This document shows positions 1 through 7,080 of a stretch of DNA of 64,000 bases, piece after piece. Made by a program: the position numbers and the translations under genes. The stretch is from Arcobacter sp. LA11 (GTDB lineage Bacteria; Campylobacterota; Campylobacteria; Campylobacterales; Arcobacteraceae), in the NCBI RefSeq assembly GCF_001895145.1, contig NZ_BDIR01000006.1, forward strand, positions 124,001 through 188,000, read 5' to 3'. The notes under the pieces were generated by a model. The model worked only from the letters and a program-made list of their open reading frames with translations. It was not told the origin of the DNA and ran no database searches. The first letter of the stretch is position 1, and every line of letters begins with the position of its first letter.

Positions 1-652
1 TATAGTTATTTAAAAGCGCAATAGAAGCACTTCCAAATCCTAATCCACTAATCATTGAAATATTTAACTTAGAAAAAAGTTGTGTTAATTTATTCTGATC
101 AACATTTCCTGTCATTAAATCATCCAATAAACCTTGATATTCACCAAGTTTTTCCATTAAATCTTCTTGATTAAACTCCGGATTACTTGGCACACTGTAA
201 TAATTGATAACACAGTTTCTAAAAGCTGGTAAATGATTATTGTAAGAGGCTGCTTGAAGTCTAAATAAAACATCTCTTATGTCTTCTTCTTGTGTATGAG
301 ATAAAAGGTTATCATACATTGCAACATTTTTTATTTCAGCTGCGACACCTAATTCACAACATTCAACATAAGTACTTGGTACTTCAATTTTTTCTGCCCA
401 ATTGTTAAGAGGAACCTCTATCCCATATTTTTCTAAAAGTGGAATCAAAGCACTATAGTGTCTTGATTCAGCTTCTCTTATATTTACAAAAGGTTCAACA
501 AATCCAAACTTTTCCATAACTTTTGTGTATGTTTCATAAGCTTTAAACTCATCATAAACAGCAATTCTAAGAACTTGTGAAATGATAGGTTGTTCACTAT
601 TTATATCTACTCTTTGAGATAAAAGTAGTTGTTCATCATAATTCTCTTCCAA
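1..652 (-). CDS. Ferritin-like domain protein, C-terminus cut by window edge
   Basis: Reads leftwards off the window; 217 codons are visible. The four-helix ferritin-like pattern shows Glu35 in a DEFKAY helix, Glu62 and His65 in an EAESRH helix, Glu106 in an AAEIKN helix, and an NNH segment near residue 133. The last positions resemble the DUF2202 type of di-iron protein rather than ferritin or bacterioferritin. The visible end (about 205-217) turns Gly/Ala-rich and hydrophobic. No ATG is available in frame. A TTG at 650-652 directly follows the stop of the upstream HMA_2-like gene, with AAGGAGG eight bases before it, so translation is probably coupled. Role inferred: iron or metal binding linked to the HMA_2 partner. 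Family placement is from motif recognition only. Confidence 0.7.
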   Translation of the reverse strand, partial: MEENYDEQLLLSQRVDINSEQPIISQVLRIAVYDEFKAYETYTKVMEKFGFVEPFVNIREAESRHYSALIPLLEKYGIEVPLNNWAEKIEVPSTYVECCELGVAAEIKNVAMYDNLLSHTQEEDIRDVLFRLQAASYNNHLPAFRNCVINYYSVPSNPEFNQEDLMEKLGEYQGLLDDLMTGNVDQNKLTQLFSKLNISMISGLGFGSASIALLNNY

Positions 653-967
653 CTATGCAACCTCCTTTGCTAACTTATTTATAATTTCTGTCAATTCATC
701 TAGGTTTTCATTTTTTATTAAATCTTCCCAAAGTTTTGATGGAAAAATAATAGGGTCATACATAATTGTAACTGAGGCTATAATTTTTTTTATTTTTATA
801 CTTTTTATTCCATCAATTCTATTTGGCAAGTCTTCTATATCATTTATAGTTATATTTCCATTTTCTTTTTTTATATTAGGATTTACTCTAACTCTTAGTC
901 GTCCAGGGGTATGAGCGATAATAGAAAAATAACTTGCAACTTTTATAATATCTTCTGTTTGTATCAA
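653..967 (-). CDS. HMA_2-like heavy-metal-associated small protein
   Basis: 104 residues. The HTPGRLRVRV segment near residues 19-28 is typical of HMA_2 domains, a ferredoxin-like fold related to the metal-binding domains of P-type ATPases. It lacks the CxxC of classical HMA domains, so direct metal binding is not assured. There is no signal peptide or membrane segment. The start is TTG at 965-967, preceded by AAGGA; no ATG is available. Its stop abuts the TTG start of the ferritin-like gene and its last codons contain that gene's Shine-Dalgarno, so the two form an operon. Family call is moderately sure; function is unknown. Confidence 0.7.
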   Translation of the reverse strand: MIQTEDIIKVASYFSIIAHTPGRLRVRVNPNIKKENGNITINDIEDLPNRIDGIKSIKIKKIIASVTIMYDPIIFPSKLWEDLIKNENLDELTEIINKLAKEVA

Positions 968-1073
968 AAATATTCCTTTATTCTTTTAGTTTGGCTTTTT
1001 TATTCTTAAGTGGAACTTATTATAAAGTCGGACTCATTATCAGTTAGAATTAGGATAAAAAATAAAGAGAAAG

Positions 1074-1096
1074 AAAACTGTCTTATTGACAGTTTT
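1074..1096 (-). terminator. Hairpin terminator overlapping the fur stop
   Basis: Nine-base stem AAAACTGTC / GACAGTTTT with a five-base loop, followed on the minus strand by a T-rich tract reaching about 1055. It overlaps the fur stop codon at 1083 and should end the fur transcript before the HMA_2-like gene. Confidence 0.75.
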
Positions 1097-1529
1097 CACA
1101 TAAACCATAAATAGTCATAACATGATCTTTTAAATCAAAATTATGGTTTTTTGCTACTTTTATTTGTTGGCTTTCTATAAGTTCATCAGTAAATTCAATA
1201 ATTTTACTACACGAAGTACAAACTAAATGGTCATGGTGTAAAGATAAATTTAATTCATATCTTTTTATTCCATCTCCAACATCTAAAGATTCGATAATAT
1301 TCATCTCTTCGAAAAATTTCATAGTTCTATAAACAGTTGCTATACCAACATCTATGTTGTACTCTTTTTTTATATTAAATGCAATTTGTTCTGCTGTTAA
1401 ATGTTCATCTGAAAAATATAGTATTTTTAAAATATAATCTTTTTGTACAGAGTTTTTAAAACCTAGTTTGGGAACATGTTCTTTAAAATTTTCTAAGAAA
1501 GTTTCAAAATCCATTTCATATTTATTCAT
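1083..1529 (-). CDS. fur: Ferric uptake regulator Fur
   Basis: 148 residues, normal for Fur. A winged-helix DNA-binding domain occupies about residues 20-90, with the recognition-helix motif ATVYRT at 65-70. The dimerisation/metal domain has HHDH at 98-101, Cys104/Cys107 and Cys144/Cys147, the last two pairs being a structural zinc site as in other Fur proteins. It represses iron-uptake genes when Fe(II) is bound. Its ATG overlaps the stop of a 47-codon membrane-protein gene (TAATG), so translation is coupled. A 15/19 Fur box at 1684-1702 upstream of that gene predicts autoregulation. PerR is less likely given the iron-uptake setting, but sequence alone cannot exclude it. Confidence 0.92.
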   Translation of the reverse strand: MNKYEMDFETFLENFKEHVPKLGFKNSVQKDYILKILYFSDEHLTAEQIAFNIKKEYNIDVGIATVYRTMKFFEEMNIIESLDVGDGIKRYELNLSLHHDHLVCTSCSKIIEFTDELIESQQIKVAKNHNFDLKDHVMTIYGLCENCQ

Positions 1530-1672
1530 TAATTAAATCCTTTTACTATGATGACTAATAGACTTATAACCAAGGCTAAAGCATACACTTTCCATAAGTT
1601 TCTATGTATTTTTATATTTCTTTTATATAGAAGAGAATCTTCTAGGTGATTGTAACTTTTAAGTTTCTTCAT
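1529..1672 (-). CDS. Small single-pass membrane protein coupled to fur
   Basis: A 47-residue ORF, not recognised. The N-terminal half is basic and polar and starts MKKLKSYNHLED. One transmembrane helix covers about residues 29-43 (YALALVISLLVIIV), followed by KGFN, predicting the N-terminus inside. AAGG stands seven bases before the ATG. Its TAA shares bases with the fur ATG, so ribosomes finishing here can start fur. A Fur box lies twelve bases upstream of its start, making it the first gene of an autoregulated operon. Size, ribosome site and coupling argue it is real. Confidence 0.6.
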   Translation of the reverse strand: MKKLKSYNHLEDSLLYKRNIKIHRNLWKVYALALVISLLVIIVKGFN

Positions 1673-1683
1673 GATTAAACCTT

Positions 1684-1702
1684 GATAATGGGTATCATTA
1701 TA
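1684..1702. promoter_or_regulatory. Fur box for the fur operon
   Basis: GATAATGGGTATCATTATA matches 15 of 19 positions of the consensus GATAATGATAATCATTATC by hand alignment. It lies immediately upstream of the small membrane protein-fur operon. Confidence 0.7.
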
Positions 1703-1727
1703 GTACCTTCTTAAAACTTAACTTAAT

Positions 1728-1746
1728 ATTAATGATAACAATTATC
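1728..1746. promoter_or_regulatory. Fur box upstream of the gene at 1812
   Basis: ATTAATGATAACAATTATC matches 15 of 19 Fur consensus positions. It lies 65 bases before the plus-strand gene and close to the divergent fur promoter, so it may control both. Confidence 0.65.
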
Positions 1747-1811
1747 GTTTTAATAAAACTATAAGGTTTAAATGATAGAATCTGATAATTAATATCAAAA
1801 AGGTTATAACA

Positions 1812-2198
1812 ATGATAGCTCTATCATTAGTAAATACTACTGCAAATATAATAGTGAGTTCTATTACTACAAAAATATTTGATTCAGTAGTGACATCTAA
1901 ACTAACGCAAAAACAAGAAAAGAAAAAATGGATAAGAGATAAAAAGCTAAATTTATTTTCTCAATTATCTGAAAACATATTAACTATAAACTGTGATAAT
2001 TTATTAGAAAAGAAGTTACTAATAAAAGAGTTAGCATCAAAAATCATGCTTCTAACAGAAGATGAAAATCTAAAAACAAATCTTGTAAATTATACTTTTA
2101 TTCTGGATGAGTATGAATGCTATAAGAGTGATATCAATCTAAATCATCTTAACGATGAGCTAATTTCAACACTCTGTACATATATGAAGAAACTGTAG
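1812..2198 (+). CDS. Unknown 128-residue protein, Fur box upstream
   Basis: Not recognised. The N-terminus (residues 1-18) is mildly hydrophobic but is not a clear signal peptide. A very basic stretch follows (KQEKKKWIRDKK, about 35-46), then a leucine-rich helical C-terminal half. Cysteines occur in NCDN, ECYK and LCTY. AAAAAGG lies eight to nine bases before the ATG. It is transcribed alone, divergent from fur and convergent with exbD. The Fur box at 1728-1746 suggests iron repression. No function can be assigned. Confidence 0.65.
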   Translation: MIALSLVNTTANIIVSSITTKIFDSVVTSKLTQKQEKKKWIRDKKLNLFSQLSENILTINCDNLLEKKLLIKELASKIMLLTEDENLKTNLVNYTFILDEYECYKSDINLNHLNDELISTLCTYMKKL

Positions 2199-2225
2199 AT
2201 AAATCTACTTTTCTTCTTTTTTAGT
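2195..2225 (+). terminator. Short hairpin with T-rich tail
   Basis: GTAGAT / ATCTAC six-base stem with a two-base loop at 2195-2208, followed by a T-rich stretch. It overlaps the stop of the plus-strand gene and the end of exbD. The stem is short and the call tentative. Confidence 0.4.
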
Positions 2226-2597
2226 TACCAAAGAAAGATTATTTAAATCATATTTTTGAAGATTATCTAAAACTTTTACAATACGTTCATAAACAACATC
2301 TTTATCTATTCTAACAATTATGTTATTCTTTTTATCATTTATTTCTGAAAGTTTCTTATCTAATTCATCAAAACTTATCTCTTTTCCATAGATAGCTAGT
2401 TTATTTTTATTTATTTCAATTGATATTTCTTTTGGTTCAATTTCAAGTTCTTGAGCTTGAGATGAAGGCAAATCAAGTATCAAAGCAAGTTCTTCTTTTT
2501 TAAAAACTGAAGATACAATAAAAAAAATAAGAAGAATAAAAACTACATCTATTAATGGAGTTAAATCGGGAGCAATGGTTTCTCTCTTTTTTCTCAT
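2205..2597 (-). CDS. exbD: ExbD, TonB-system energiser
   Basis: 130 residues, typical of ExbD/TolR. A short cytoplasmic N-terminus (MRKKRE) precedes one transmembrane helix at about 14-32 carrying the conserved Asp17 in LTPLIDVVF, the proton-path residue of this family. The rest is the periplasmic domain. It is the last gene of tonB-exbB-exbD and overlaps exbB by four bases (ATGA type). With ExbB it converts proton flow into movement of TonB to drive outer-membrane receptors. TolR is less likely because TonB is adjacent. Confidence 0.93.
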   Translation of the reverse strand: MRKKRETIAPDLTPLIDVVFILLIFFIVSSVFKKEELALILDLPSSQAQELEIEPKEISIEINKNKLAIYGKEISFDELDKKLSEINDKKNNIIVRIDKDVVYERIVKVLDNLQKYDLNNLSLVTKKEEK

Positions 2598-3106
2598 AAT
2601 TTAGAAATAACTCTTTCTTCTATTTTATGTTCTAAATTATCAATAAAACCAACTAGATAGTTATATCCAATATAATGTGGTATTGCTACAATAAGACCTG
2701 CAACTGTAGTAATCAATGCAATTGAAATACCTGTAGAGAAAATTGTTGGATCACCAAGACCAGCTTTTGATATAGAATCAAACGAATTCAAAACACCAAC
2801 AACAGTTCCAAGTAAACCTATCAAAGGTGCAATAGAGGCAATAATTTTTACAGTATTTAATCCCCATTCTAAACCATTTACATATTTATCAAGTGCATTT
2901 TGAAAAGTTTTATCTTCATATTTATCATTACTTTTTTCTATTGTTTCAATAATTCTTTTAGCAACAGTCTCTTTTCTAAATTTAGCAATAGTAATCTCTA
3001 AAAATTTCCATAACATAATTGAAAATCCAATTATATTTAACACAATTAAGATATAAACAATTATACCCCCTCTATCAATGTACTCAAGTAACTCAAACAT
3101 TATCAA
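2594..3106 (-). CDS. exbB: ExbB, MotA/TolQ/ExbB proton channel
   Basis: 170 residues with three transmembrane helices (about 12-34, 85-115 and 125-150). The family signature ASIAPLIGLLGTVVGV lies at about 90-105 and AGLIVAIPHY follows in the third helix. It forms the pentameric inner-membrane channel around ExbD. It sits between tonB (10-base gap) and exbD (overlap). This is the first of two ExbB-type proteins in the window; the second, at 18838-19380, belongs to the CobN-like operon. Confidence 0.93.
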   Translation of the reverse strand: MIMFELLEYIDRGGIIVYILIVLNIIGFSIMLWKFLEITIAKFRKETVAKRIIETIEKSNDKYEDKTFQNALDKYVNGLEWGLNTVKIIASIAPLIGLLGTVVGVLNSFDSISKAGLGDPTIFSTGISIALITTVAGLIVAIPHYIGYNYLVGFIDNLEHKIEERVISKL

Positions 3107-3116
3107 ATTGATTCTC

Positions 3117-3842
3117 CTATATATTAACTATTGAATAATTTATTGGGACATCAATAGCCCATGTATTTTTCTCTAACTCTTTTGGTATTGGTTCAAATTT
3201 TGCAATTTGTTCTAATAACTCAATTGCTGCACTATTTAATCTTCTATAAGGGCAAGCATTTTTAAGAGCAATTTTTTTTATATGTCCACTTTTTGTAATT
3301 TCAAAAGATATAATAACTTTACCTTGTTGTTTTAATCTTTTTGCCCTTTTTGGATATATTTTATTATTTTCAATAGTCGCCCGAAGTTTTGAAAGATAGT
3401 CATTTTTAATAGCATTTTTATCTATATTTGAAACAATTGTTTTCTTACTAATAGAAGGAATTACTTTTTTTACGACTGTTGGTATTATTTTAGGTGTAAT
3501 TTTTTTAACCATTTTCTCAACTTTCTTTTCAAGTTTTTTTTCAACTTTCTTAACTTCTTTTTTTACTATCTTCTTTGGAACTTTTCTTTTCGCTTTTTTA
3601 ACTACTTTTTTAACTTTTTTTTCGACTATTTTGGGAGTAACGACTTTTTTTATCTCTTTTTTTTCAACTACTTTTTTAACTTCTTTTTTCTTTAGAACCA
3701 CCTTTTTCAAGGCAATAGTATTTACTGTAGGTTTTTGAGTAACTACAATTTTCTTTTCATCAGATTTATATAAAGTCAAAATTGTCCCATGAACAAATAA
3801 TATGATAAAGAATGATAAAATTAAAGTAAATTTATTTAACAT
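3117..3842 (-). CDS. tonB: TonB, energy transducer to outer-membrane receptors
   Basis: 241 residues. An N-terminal membrane anchor lies at about 6-26. Next comes a long Lys/Val-rich spacer (about 45-135) in place of the Pro/Lys spacer of enterobacterial TonB, made of repeated VKK and KKV units. The TonB_C fold occupies about 150-241, with KIYPKRAKR and the GKVIISFEI strand. It spans the periplasm and contacts the TonB boxes of the receptors at 11.2, 19.6 and 28.8 kb. It is the first gene of the operon, behind a Fur box at 3859-3877. Confidence 0.92.
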   Translation of the reverse strand: MLNKFTLILSFFIILFVHGTILTLYKSDEKKIVVTQKPTVNTIALKKVVLKKKEVKKVVEKKEIKKVVTPKIVEKKVKKVVKKAKRKVPKKIVKKEVKKVEKKLEKKVEKMVKKITPKIIPTVVKKVIPSISKKTIVSNIDKNAIKNDYLSKLRATIENNKIYPKRAKRLKQQGKVIISFEITKSGHIKKIALKNACPYRRLNSAAIELLEQIAKFEPIPKELEKNTWAIDVPINYSIVNI

Positions 3843-3858
3843 AATTGAATTTTACATC

Positions 3859-3877
3859 AATATTGATAATAGTTATC
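3859..3877. promoter_or_regulatory. Fur box for tonB-exbBD
   Basis: AATATTGATAATAGTTATC scores 15 of 19 against the Fur consensus. It lies 17 bases upstream of the tonB start. Confidence 0.7.
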
Positions 3878-3921
3878 TTAATCATTAATATTTAAGTATA
3901 ACAAAAGTCAAAGAATATTAT

Positions 3922-3940
3922 GATATTAATTATCATTAAT
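3922..3940. promoter_or_regulatory. Fur box for the feo operon
   Basis: GATATTAATTATCATTAAT scores 14 of 19 against the Fur consensus and lies 15 bases before the first feo gene. With the site at 3859 it forms a divergent iron-controlled promoter pair. Confidence 0.65.
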
Positions 3941-3954
3941 AACATAGGAAACAT

Positions 3955-4077
3955 ATGGAAAACTTCTTTTTAACTATTTTAACGCTTGGTGCAATATATT
4001 ATATTTATAATACAACTATTAAAAGTATGGATTGCAAATGTAGCAGTAAACAATGTGATAACAAAAGAAACAAATGA
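3955..4077 (+). CDS. FeoB-associated Cys-rich small membrane protein
   Basis: 40 residues. One N-terminal transmembrane helix (about 3-21) is followed by a short tail MDCKCSSKQCDNKRNK carrying three cysteines. Size, topology and position match the FeoB-associated Cys-rich membrane proteins seen in many feo operons. AGGAAAC precedes the ATG. Its TGA overlaps the feoA ATG (ATGA), so it is coupled to feoA. The cysteine tail would lie in the cytoplasm or periplasm depending on topology and might bind Fe(II) or help FeoB; this is inference. Confidence 0.7.
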   Translation: MENFFLTILTLGAIYYIYNTTIKSMDCKCSSKQCDNKRNK

Positions 4078-4313
4078 AAAGAAAACAATTAACTACTCTT
4101 GATAAATTATCAAAAGGGCAAAAAGCTACAATAAAAGATATTAAAACTACTGGAAAACTTTTACAAAAACTCTTAGATATGGGATTTATCATAAATACAA
4201 CTATAGAAGTTATTAGAATCGCCCCATTATATGACCCAATAGAAGTCAAATTACATAATTATCATATAAGTCTTAGAAAAGACGAAGCAAAACTAATAGA
4301 AATATATTTTTAA
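4074..4313 (+). CDS. feoA: FeoA, ferrous iron transport accessory protein
   Basis: 79 residues forming an SH3-like FeoA domain: LSKGQKATIKDI near the start, LLDMGFIINTTIEVIRIAPLYD in pieces across 31-55, then the HISLRKDEAKLIEI strand. It is cytoplasmic and thought to modulate the FeoB GTPase. Its TAA overlaps the feoB ATG (TAATG), so feoA-feoB translation is coupled. Start and length are normal. Confidence 0.92.
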   Translation: MKRKQLTTLDKLSKGQKATIKDIKTTGKLLQKLLDMGFIINTTIEVIRIAPLYDPIEVKLHNYHISLRKDEAKLIEIYF

Positions 4314-6814
4314 TGAAGAATATAAAAATTGCATTAGCAGGACAACCAAACTGTGGAAAATCTACAATCTTCAATTTAGTTAGTGGTATAGAACAACATA
4401 TAGCAAACTATCCAGGTGTTACTATTGACAAAAAAGTAGGATTTTTTAAATATCAAAAGAAAAAAATTGAGATGGTTGATCTACCTGGAACATATTCTTT
4501 TACATCTTATTCATTAGAAGAAAGAGTTGCAAAAGATTTTATACTCAACGAAAAACTAGATGTCATCGTAAATGTTATAGATGCCTCTAATATAAAAAGA
4601 AATCTCTATTTAACATTTCAACTTTTAGAAATTGGTATTCCAGTTATAATCGTTTTAAATATGATGGATGTTGCTTCAAGAAGAGATATTAAAATTAACT
4701 CAAAAGAGATGTCAAAACTTTTAAACTGTCCAGTAGTAGAAGCTTCAGGAGCGAAAAATATTGGTAGCAATGAAATTATGAAAAATATTATTCAAACCTT
4801 TGAGAAAAAAGACCAATATGAATTTTTCAAAATTAACTACGAAGAACTTGAAAGTCATATTTTAAATATTGAAAATAAAATCTTTGACGAAAAATCAAAT
4901 TTAAATAAAAGATGGCTTTCAATAAAAGTATTAGAAAATGATACTACTATTATAAATCGTTTAAAAAAAGAGTTTATTAATATAGAGACCTTTAAAGAAA
5001 AAGAAATACTCCATTTCCAAAAAAATTATAATAAAAATATATCCTCACTACTTGCTTCTTTTAGATATGAGTCTGCTGATATTATTTACCATAGAACAGT
5101 TAAAGAAGAAAATATAAAAAAAGAGACTCTAACTCAAAAAGTGGACAAAATTATTCTAAACAAATTTTTAGCACTTCCTATTTTAATAGGAATTATGTTT
5201 ATAGTTTATCAAGTTTCTATTGTATGGGGATATAAGCTTACTGATTATACTTGGCCAATACTTGCGGCATTTAAAAACTTTTTTATCGAAATCCTTCCAA
5301 AGGGAGATTTTATAGATATCCCCATGGTTACTAGCTTTAGTATATGGATGATTAATAGTGCAAATGCTTTGATGAATTATATTCCCATTTTCTTTATTTT
5401 GTTTGCTCTTATTGCTATTATGGAAGATGTAGGATATATGCCAAGAATGGCTTTTATTCTAGATAGAGTATTTAAAAAATTTGGTCTGCATGGACAATCA
5501 ACTTTGCCACTTGTACTAGGAGGAGCAATGGTTGGAGGATGTGCCGTACCCGGAGTAATGTCAACCAAAGGTATCGCAGATGATAGAGCAAGAATGGCAA
5601 CAATTCTAGCTGTTCCTTACATGAATTGTCTTGCTAAAGTACCTTTTTACACCCTTCTTTTAGGTGCTTTTTTCAAACCAGATATGGCGATTATGATGTT
5701 TTTTATTTCTACTGTTACACTTTTTATCGCAATGATTGTATCTAAACTTTTGACAATGACAATATTAAAAACTAGAGAAACCTCACCTTTTCTAATGGAA
5801 CTACCACCATATCACATGCCAACTTTTAAAGGAGTGTTAATAAGAGCAAGTCAAAGAGTCTGGCAATATATTAAAAAGATTGTAACTATTGTATTAGCCG
5901 TTGCAATTGTACTTTTTAGTATGATTCAATTTCCTGGAATTAGTGATGAATCAAAAAACAAGTATGGTTTACAAATTAAAAATGCTCTTTTAAGTTTTGA
6001 TAAAAAAGCTAAAAAATCAAAATATTATGAAAATGTAAATACAAAAAATAATGTATCCCAACTTCTAAACTTCTATGATAGTTATAAATCAAAAAGAATG
6101 ACTATTACGACAAAAGAAAAGATAGAAGAACTTGATAAAAAATATATAGTTTTAAATAAAACTTTTTTTAAATTTATAAAACCAAAAAAAGATAAAGAAG
6201 CTAAAAAAATCAATAAAATTCTTAGAAAATTATCAAAACAAAGAAAAAGAATTCTAAAGAGTATTAAAAATGAAAAAGTAGAAAATTCACTTTTAGGGAT
6301 GATTGGTCGCTCAATTGAACCAGTATCTAAATATGCAGGGTTTGATTGGAAAATAAATGTTGCATTTTTAAGTTCTTTTGCAGCAAGAGAGAGTGCCGTT
6401 GCAACATTAGGAACACTTTATGAAAATAATAAAGCTGATAATATGAGAGCAGAAGATGCAATGGCGCAAAATAGTGGATATACTCCTCTACATGGTACAG
6501 CTATAATCATCTTTATGATTTTAACACCACCGTGTATTGCTACAATGATTGTAGTAAAAATGCAAACAAATAGTTATAGGTGGATGCTATTTGCAATTTT
6601 TTTCCCAGTATTTTTGGGAATTAGTATTTCCTCAATTATATTTACTACTGGTTTAAAAAATAACTGGACTGGAGTTGAGGCAATGACTTATTTTTATATT
6701 TTCGCTATAACTATTGCTCTAGTTATTGGCTTATTTCCAAATAAGAGAATTAATTGGAAAGGTGGCATAAACTCAAAAACTAATAAAAGGATAAAAGAAA
6801 TTGAAAATTGTTAA
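4313..6814 (+). CDS. feoB: FeoB ferrous iron transporter with large internal insertion
   Basis: 833 residues. The N-terminal G domain shows G1 GQPNCGKST (9-17), G3 DLPGTY (about 56-61) and G4 NMMD (about 118-121). A helical regulatory domain follows, then the membrane part with two Gate repeats, including GCAVPGVMSTK, NCLAKVPFY and the second-repeat SSFAARESAVATLG. Between transmembrane segments, about residues 543-657, lies a roughly 115-residue Lys-rich helical insertion that E. coli FeoB lacks; it is probably extramembranous. It imports Fe(II) across the inner membrane. Coupled to feoA upstream, and its end overlaps the small acidic gene downstream. Confidence 0.95.
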   Translation: MKNIKIALAGQPNCGKSTIFNLVSGIEQHIANYPGVTIDKKVGFFKYQKKKIEMVDLPGTYSFTSYSLEERVAKDFILNEKLDVIVNVIDASNIKRNLYLTFQLLEIGIPVIIVLNMMDVASRRDIKINSKEMSKLLNCPVVEASGAKNIGSNEIMKNIIQTFEKKDQYEFFKINYEELESHILNIENKIFDEKSNLNKRWLSIKVLENDTTIINRLKKEFINIETFKEKEILHFQKNYNKNISSLLASFRYESADIIYHRTVKEENIKKETLTQKVDKIILNKFLALPILIGIMFIVYQVSIVWGYKLTDYTWPILAAFKNFFIEILPKGDFIDIPMVTSFSIWMINSANALMNYIPIFFILFALIAIMEDVGYMPRMAFILDRVFKKFGLHGQSTLPLVLGGAMVGGCAVPGVMSTKGIADDRARMATILAVPYMNCLAKVPFYTLLLGAFFKPDMAIMMFFISTVTLFIAMIVSKLLTMTILKTRETSPFLMELPPYHMPTFKGVLIRASQRVWQYIKKIVTIVLAVAIVLFSMIQFPGISDESKNKYGLQIKNALLSFDKKAKKSKYYENVNTKNNVSQLLNFYDSYKSKRMTITTKEKIEELDKKYIVLNKTFFKFIKPKKDKEAKKINKILRKLSKQRKRILKSIKNEKVENSLLGMIGRSIEPVSKYAGFDWKINVAFLSSFAARESAVATLGTLYENNKADNMRAEDAMAQNSGYTPLHGTAIIIFMILTPPCIATMIVVKMQTNSYRWMLFAIFFPVFLGISISSIIFTTGLKNNWTGVEAMTYFYIFAITIALVIGLFPNKRINWKGGINSKTNKRIKEIENC

Positions 6815-7049
6815 CGAACCTGAGAAATACTTTGTTATAAGTGAATTTGAAGAAGGTTGGGGAATGGAGGAAATAGAGTGTGAAGAACAAGTATATGATT
6901 ACTGTGTAGATGCACTTTTTATTCCAGAAGAAAAGATAGAAGATTTAGCTATTAATGATGAATTTTATTTAGAAGTCACTCTTAAAGACCTAGAATCTGA
7001 TGATTTAGGAGAAGACTGGTATGTAAATCTTTTTAAGATGTCAAAATAA
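6801..7049 (+). CDS. Small acidic protein at the end of the feo operon
   Basis: 82 residues, not recognised. Strongly acidic, with many Glu/Asp, and aromatic (EEGWGMEEIECEEQVYDYC), with two cysteines and no signal or membrane helix. The best start is the TTG at 6801, with AAAAGGAT upstream; no ATG lies early in frame. It begins inside the last codons of feoB (14-base overlap), so it belongs to the feo operon and is followed by a terminator. A cytosolic FeoB partner or iron-binding role is possible but not shown. Confidence 0.65.
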   Translation: MKIVNEPEKYFVISEFEEGWGMEEIECEEQVYDYCVDALFIPEEKIEDLAINDEFYLEVTLKDLESDDLGEDWYVNLFKMSK

Positions 7050-7080
7050 TAGTGTAAATCCCAATCTGGGTTTTACACTA
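7050..7080. terminator. Bidirectional terminator, feo operon / chaN
   Basis: TAGTGTAAA and TTTACACTA arms with an inner CCCA/TGGG pairing form a long hairpin exactly between two convergent genes. It overlaps the stop codon of the minus-strand ChaN gene. Confidence 0.7.

Noticed and set aside
1000-1060. Possible Fur box before the HMA_2-like gene
   Set aside because: Only one half-site (TCATTATC) matches; the other half is not recognisable.
3480-3720. Apparent DNA repeat in tonB
   Set aside because: Low-complexity Lys/Val codons of the TonB spacer, not a DNA repeat array.
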